Shown here: positions 61,044-64,000 of the stretch, in pieces
Layout of the letters: the number at the start of each line of letters is the position of its first letter
Numbering within the stretch: position 1 is the stretch's first letter
Assembly: GCA_947568835.1 (NCBI GenBank)
Contig: OX387609.1
Span: 5,026,001 to 5,090,000, forward strand
Length of the DNA stretch: 64,000 nt
Origin: Protonemura montana
Lineage: Eukaryota; Arthropoda; Insecta; Plecoptera; Nemouridae
Direction: 5' to 3'
Notes under the pieces: model-generated
The model's database searches: none
Told to the model about the DNA's origin: nothing
Seen by the model: only the letters and a program-made list of their open reading frames with translations
Made by a program: the position numbers and the translations under genes

Positions 61044-61439
61044 GTTTGTTTGACGCACTGTTTTGACAACGGGCAGTGGCGTTGGCATATGAGTGGATGA
61101 TAGTGATGAACCTAACCTAGCCTAGAAGATTGAAGGAGAAGCTCGGTGCCTCCAAGTAGCCTACTCCTGTCAAAGAACACCCAGGGAACCATCAACTTAA
61201 CGATAATTTCGAAACACGAATATAATTCCTTTACAAATCCATGCTGTCGAGAGGTTGATTAGCAAGGCGAATGAAGTTGCTGTACTAACTTTCATCCCTC
61301 CAACCTCTCTCCCGAACAGAACTGGTCATGTGTATTATGGTCACCCATCCAATACCTGACCCAGCACAGTGTTGCTCAACTTCAATGATCTCACGAGAAC
61401 AGTTGTTTCCAACACGCAAAACCTTTCGATGTGCTGTTC
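61044..61439 (-). repeat. 5S rRNA-derived SINE, near full length
   Basis: The head, at the high-coordinate end, reads on the minus strand as GTTCTCGTGAGATCA, then GAAGTTGAGCAACAC, then TTGGATGGGTGACC. These correspond in order to positions about 30-110 of 5S rRNA, including the box A and box C parts of the internal pol III promoter. A body of about 230 nt follows, with the words CGGGAGAGAGGTTGGAGG and CTCTCGACAGCATGG. The 3' end reads GTTGTCAAAACAGTGCGTC. This is the best-preserved copy and serves as the reference for the family. SINEs with 5S heads are known as the SINE3 type. There is no coding capacity; it would depend on a LINE partner not seen here. Confidence 0.85.
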
Positions 61440-61854
61440 AGAAATTGATATAAAATTTTAATGTTTAACAGCGAATCCACTAATCTTTCGAGATGAAGGT
61501 TAGTGAAGTTGCATTATTTTGATAAGAAGTGGAGGAAGAATAATCATTTCCCCAATCTTGCGAAATTGGGCACAAAATGTCAGTTTCTTAAACGGTGCCA
61601 CCATTTAAAGCTATCAACGTTCTGCATAGCCAATATTAGATATATAATCTATACACTAATTTTAATAGCAATACTGAGTCACCTAGGACTCAACTATGAT
61701 AGTCAGCTGTTTTTCTGGATTGCAGTAAAGCGTTCAATCCAGAGAAAGAATCAGATTTTTAATACAAGCTACTGCAGCATTGTACGATCGATATTAAAGC
61801 TATAATTCACCATCTAAGTACAGACAATCAACGTACTCATCAATACGAGACGAC

Positions 61855-61990
61855 TCTGCCTCTTCCCCCTTAAAGGGAATCCCTTATGCCGCCACGCGAA
61901 AACTGGAATATGTAACTGGAAACCTCCCAACCGGCAATTGGGAGGTCCTGGGTTTGTATTCTGGTTTGGTCGCACATTTTTCCCTGGTTT
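61855..61990 (+). repeat. tRNA-derived SINE-like repeat, copy 2 (A box deleted)
   Basis: It reads GCCTCTTCCCCCTTAAAGGG, CTGGAATATGTAACTGG, then CCGGCAATTGGGAGGTCCTG and GGTTTGTATTCTGG, followed by GTCGCACATTTTTCCCTGG. Relative to copy 1, about 35 bp with the A box is missing. The junction makes a local palindrome CCTCCCAA...TTGGGAGG. Confidence 0.65.
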
Positions 61991-62951
61991 CAGCTCCCAA
62001 GTGGAACAACCAGAAAAAGCAAAAACCCTGCAAAGCTCTTTTACTATCTTCATTCTGTTTTCATACCTTTGGGTTTAGTCCTTAACAATAATTATTAGCT
62101 GGAACTTCCTATAATTGCCTCACAAAATACAGTTAGCTTACAGAGGCAGTGAAAAAACGGACAATACCAATTATCCTGTCAAATCAAGTATCAACGTTTC
62201 AGTGTCTTACCTGTCCATTTCGCGGAGGCTGATGAACGCTAAGTGCTGCCATCTGTGGCATGTGGCTGTTGACGAATACAACGTGTTGTTCTCCTCCAGG
62301 CTGCAAGAAATGAGCGATAAGATTTTGGTTCCGAAACTAATGAATCTAATGTATCTATGCGTAGTGCTAGTGATCATAGGAAAGAAGCTTTTAAGTGCTT
62401 TACCAATACTTCATTTAAAAGACAATATTATTTGAAGGCAATCAGAACAATTATAAATTACAGCTATAATGGAAGTTAATACATTGAACAAAAGCAAAAA
62501 ACTCAAGATACTGTCTAGATATTTTAAAACCTTACTAATATTTTAAGCCCACTGCTCCAATAACGTTGGTTAGCGTACAATCTCTGTTAGTTTAGCAAGC
62601 AAAGGCAAATATTTGATTTAGATATTGATGCTCGACCTTAACACTGCACTCTTTGTTCAGACAGTTTGGCTACCTGCGATAACACTACTACCTTCCGAGT
62701 TCCAACCCTACATTTAGCACTGACTTCTGCAACCTACTACCCTTTCAGCATGAGATTTTAGGACACATTTTAATCAGAGAGTCAGCTAGTCTCGGTCTAC
62801 AAAAGCAACTGATCAAACACAAGATTGTGCTTTAGCAATTGAGATCCAACATCCTTTGGAGGGCTTAGCTTCCTTTATGATACATTACAACATAGATAAG
62901 ATATGATTGTGTTGATGGTACAGGATAGCATTGAAAGTATCTTCTTCTTAC

Positions 62952-63035
62952 CTTGATTGCAAGTTGGTGCATTTCATAGGGCATTACATTGTTGATTTGG
63001 TGTAACTTCCCATTCCACTTCCACTTTTCGTGGCT
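62952..63035 (-). CDS. pum: Pumilio exon C, residues 84-111
   Basis: The exon is 84 nt, phase 0 to phase 0, between acceptor TTATTTCCAG (CAG at 63036-63038) and donor GTAAGA (62946-62951). It encodes 28 residues, including SHEKWKWNGK (84-93) and MPYEMHQLAIK (101-111). The W-K-W segment sits where fly Pumilio has DKWKYN after its WACGDD block, and MPYEMHQLAIK aligns loosely with the MDELNHDFQALALE segment of PUM1. No domain is assigned; in the family this is disordered N-terminal region. The next firm exon (D) is 33.4 kb away; a possible cassette exon lies between them at 37707-37751. Confidence 0.85.
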
Positions 63036-63363
63036 CTGGAAATAAGAATAAGAAACAAATCAATACATTTGCCTCCAATGGGACCGCATATGTGTTTTTA
63101 CGCTTTTTAACTGCAGTACCCAAGTGAGTGAAAGAATCCTGCGATTGTACTTCATCTAATTTTAATATGTTTGAATTATTGACAGTTTGGCCACGATGTT
63201 ACACAATTGCCCTTGAGTCTTCCTTAGCTCTATGTCAAAACTTGATATCAAAACAAACAGTTCAAATTTGTAATTGAGATCAAGAAGAGAACCAGAAGGT
63301 AAAAAAATTTTAATAACTTAATTAACTGTGACTAATAGATGCTTAATAATGTTGCAAACTTAC
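63036..63363 (-). other. pum: intron between exons B and C (328 bp)
   Basis: An A/T-rich intron with donor GTAAGT and acceptor TTCCAG. No repeat copy was recognised. Confidence 0.82.
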
Positions 63364-63525
63364 ATCAATGATGCTCTCGTCACCCAAAGCCCAACAAGGA
63401 TTCTGCTTGCCAACATGTGGATGGCCTGGAAACTCCGGATCATTCTGTGACCGTTGAAACATATACCCTACCATAAGATCGTCTTGGGATCTGGGCACTT
63501 GTTGCGACCTGTTTCCATCAGGCAT
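63364..63525 (-). CDS. pum: Pumilio exon B, residues 30-83
   Basis: The exon is 162 nt, phase 0 to phase 0, between acceptor TTTTAG (63526-63527) and donor GTAAGT (63358-63363). It encodes 54 residues. Residues 41-54, RSQDDLMVGYMFQR, match the conserved RSQDDAMVDYFFQR-type block near the N terminus of PUM1/2 and the VGYVFQ block of fly Pumilio; this is the strongest family signature in the exon. CWALGDE (73-79) corresponds to the RW..GD segment that follows in other Pumilio proteins. The exon's first codon is itself ATG (63523-63525), so a transcript starting downstream of exon A could initiate here; this is inference only. Third positions are mixed and CpG is scarce. Confidence 0.9.
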
Positions 63526-63793
63526 CTAAAATTTAAAAAATTAAGATTTTATCAGTAAAGTTCCTAAAAAGTATTCAAAATTCTGTGTGCCTTTTTTTTT
63601 CAGTAATTCTTAAATAAGAGAGACAAGGAAAATGTACCTACGATGTCAAGGTCTTATTGATAGAATAATCAAATTTTGTAGAGTGGTAGACAAAGGAAAT
63701 TGTGGCACTGACATTTGAAAATTACTTTGCAATACACAACTTGTAATTACATTAAGAGAGGCTTGGAATAACGAAAAAAAAAACGGTACCCAC
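63526..63793 (-). other. pum: intron between exons A and B (268 bp)
   Basis: A short A/T-rich intron with donor GTGGGT and acceptor TTTTAG. I see no repeat or regulatory element in it. Confidence 0.82.
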
Positions 63794-63893
63794 CTGCTGA
63801 GCTATTATTTGCTGAGTAGAGACATGACCATTCGTATGACTCAACATTCCGTTATAATCGGTACTTCCCGGCCACTTCATTTAACGTTGCGGA
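63794..63893 (-). CDS. pum: Pumilio exon A (start codon), residues 1-29
   Basis: The exon begins after a pyrimidine-rich acceptor (TCTTTATTTCAG) at 63894-63896, has 13 nt of 5' UTR, and opens with ATG at 63878-63880. An in-frame TAA directly precedes this ATG (63881-63883), which fixes the start. It encodes 29 residues from MKWPGSTDYNG to STQQIIAQQ and ends in phase 0 at CAG followed by donor GTGGGT. The short MK-G start is reminiscent of the Drosophila Pumilio start. The context at -3 is T, which is weak. Since the exon starts at an acceptor, the transcription start and promoter are outside the window. No signal peptide or membrane segment is seen, as expected for a cytoplasmic RNA regulator. 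Confidence 0.82.
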
Positions 63894-64000
63894 CTGAAAT
63901 AAAGACATACTACCTTAAGGTGCAAAGAAAATCGTCTTTATTTGCATCTAGTCATTTTGACATTTATAGGCACATGTACATCTAATGTCATTGTCTTGTA

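Larger units (their letters stand above)
29526..62951 (-). other. pum: 33.4 kb intron between exons C and D, repeat-rich
   Basis: This intron holds the 43-bp minisatellite (30431-31039), five long 5S-SINE copies plus fragments, both tRNA-in-TIR elements, a tRNA-derived repeat pair, palindromic GACGTTTCG copies, MITE-like copies and long homopolymer C runs (42087-42102, 42262-42276, 43819-43836). The stretches 46.99-48.56, 49.60-50.73, 52.05-53.46, 55.36-57.44 and 58.22-61.04 kb hold no gene or repeat that I can classify. The short open frames there (for example 52734-53252 on minus, 50187-50609 and 44514-44933 on plus) have no recognised domain. Confidence 0.8.
1..63893 (-). other. pum: Pumilio gene span, 5' half (open at both ends)
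   Basis: The span joins eight coding exons totalling 1,131 nt (377 codons) with consistent phases: 0, 0, 0, then a split codon after exon D, 0 after E, a split codon after F, 0 after G and 0 after H. Order and content match the N-terminal half of Pumilio proteins. In the family, the protein binds UGUANAUA elements in mRNA 3' UTRs through C-terminal PUF repeats and represses translation or promotes deadenylation with Nanos, Brat and CCR4-NOT in the cytoplasm. The N-terminal half seen here corresponds to the low-complexity repression region. The PUF repeats are absent and should lie beyond position 1. The first exon seen begins at a splice acceptor, so an upstream 5' UTR exon and the promoter lie beyond position 64000. 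Confidence 0.9.

Noticed and set aside
1..64000. Autonomous retrotransposon, endogenous virus or transposase gene
   Set aside because: No open frame shows reverse transcriptase, integrase, capsid or transposase motifs. All mobile sequences seen are short and non-coding.

Overview
The window is eukaryotic nuclear DNA and is almost entirely intron. Eight exons on the minus strand, all with GT/AG splice sites and compatible phases, encode the first 377 residues of a Pumilio-family translational repressor (PUF protein). Recognisable blocks include [58 protein letters not shown] and SSPGNQLQQQQ.FDVQ. The first and third groups also resemble vertebrate PUM1/2; AKKLW, TWST, SPTNKD and the SPGN..QQQ.FDVQ block are closest to Drosophila Pumilio. 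I therefore infer an arthropod, probably an insect with a large repeat-rich genome; the species cannot be named from the sequence. The RNA-binding PUF repeats are not here and must lie past the left end of the window.

Layout, in gene order from right to left: the exon with the start codon (63794-63893), exon B (63364-63525), exon C (62952-63035), a 33.4 kb intron, exon D (29408-29525), a 9.9 kb intron, exon E (19282-19490), exon F (18213-18346), exon G (17292-17475), exon H (16154-16306), and an unfinished intron of at least 16.1 kb (1-16153). A possible 45-nt in-frame cassette exon sits in the 33 kb intron at 37707-37751. No other protein-coding gene is supported. The many short open frames have no recognisable domains.

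The introns are a dense mosaic of short non-autonomous repeats. (1) A 5S rRNA-derived SINE of about 380 bp, in about 13 full or partial copies. (2) Two copies of an element in which a tRNA-like cloverleaf is enclosed by terminal inverted repeats. (3) A second tRNA-derived SINE-like repeat. (4) A 422-bp foldback element with a 7-bp target duplication inside the 985-bp intron between exons G and H. (5) A palindromic family carrying GACGTTTCG. (6) A dispersed repeat whose core resembles the insect CTCF motif. (7) A 114-bp satellite-like monomer in short arrays at three places and in both orientations. (8) Minisatellites of 54 bp and 43 bp; the latter carries CACGTG in most units and a four-unit higher-order period. 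(9) Several MITE-like families. A few CpG-rich patches (about 10.33-10.60, 14.57-14.72, 22.85-23.04 and 24.13-24.36 kb) stand out and may be regulatory.

Exons A-C are A/T-leaning and CpG-poor at third positions, whereas exons D-H are strongly G/C-ending. Everything was read by eye. Repeat boundaries are accurate to roughly 10-20 bp unless a TSD or splice site is given.
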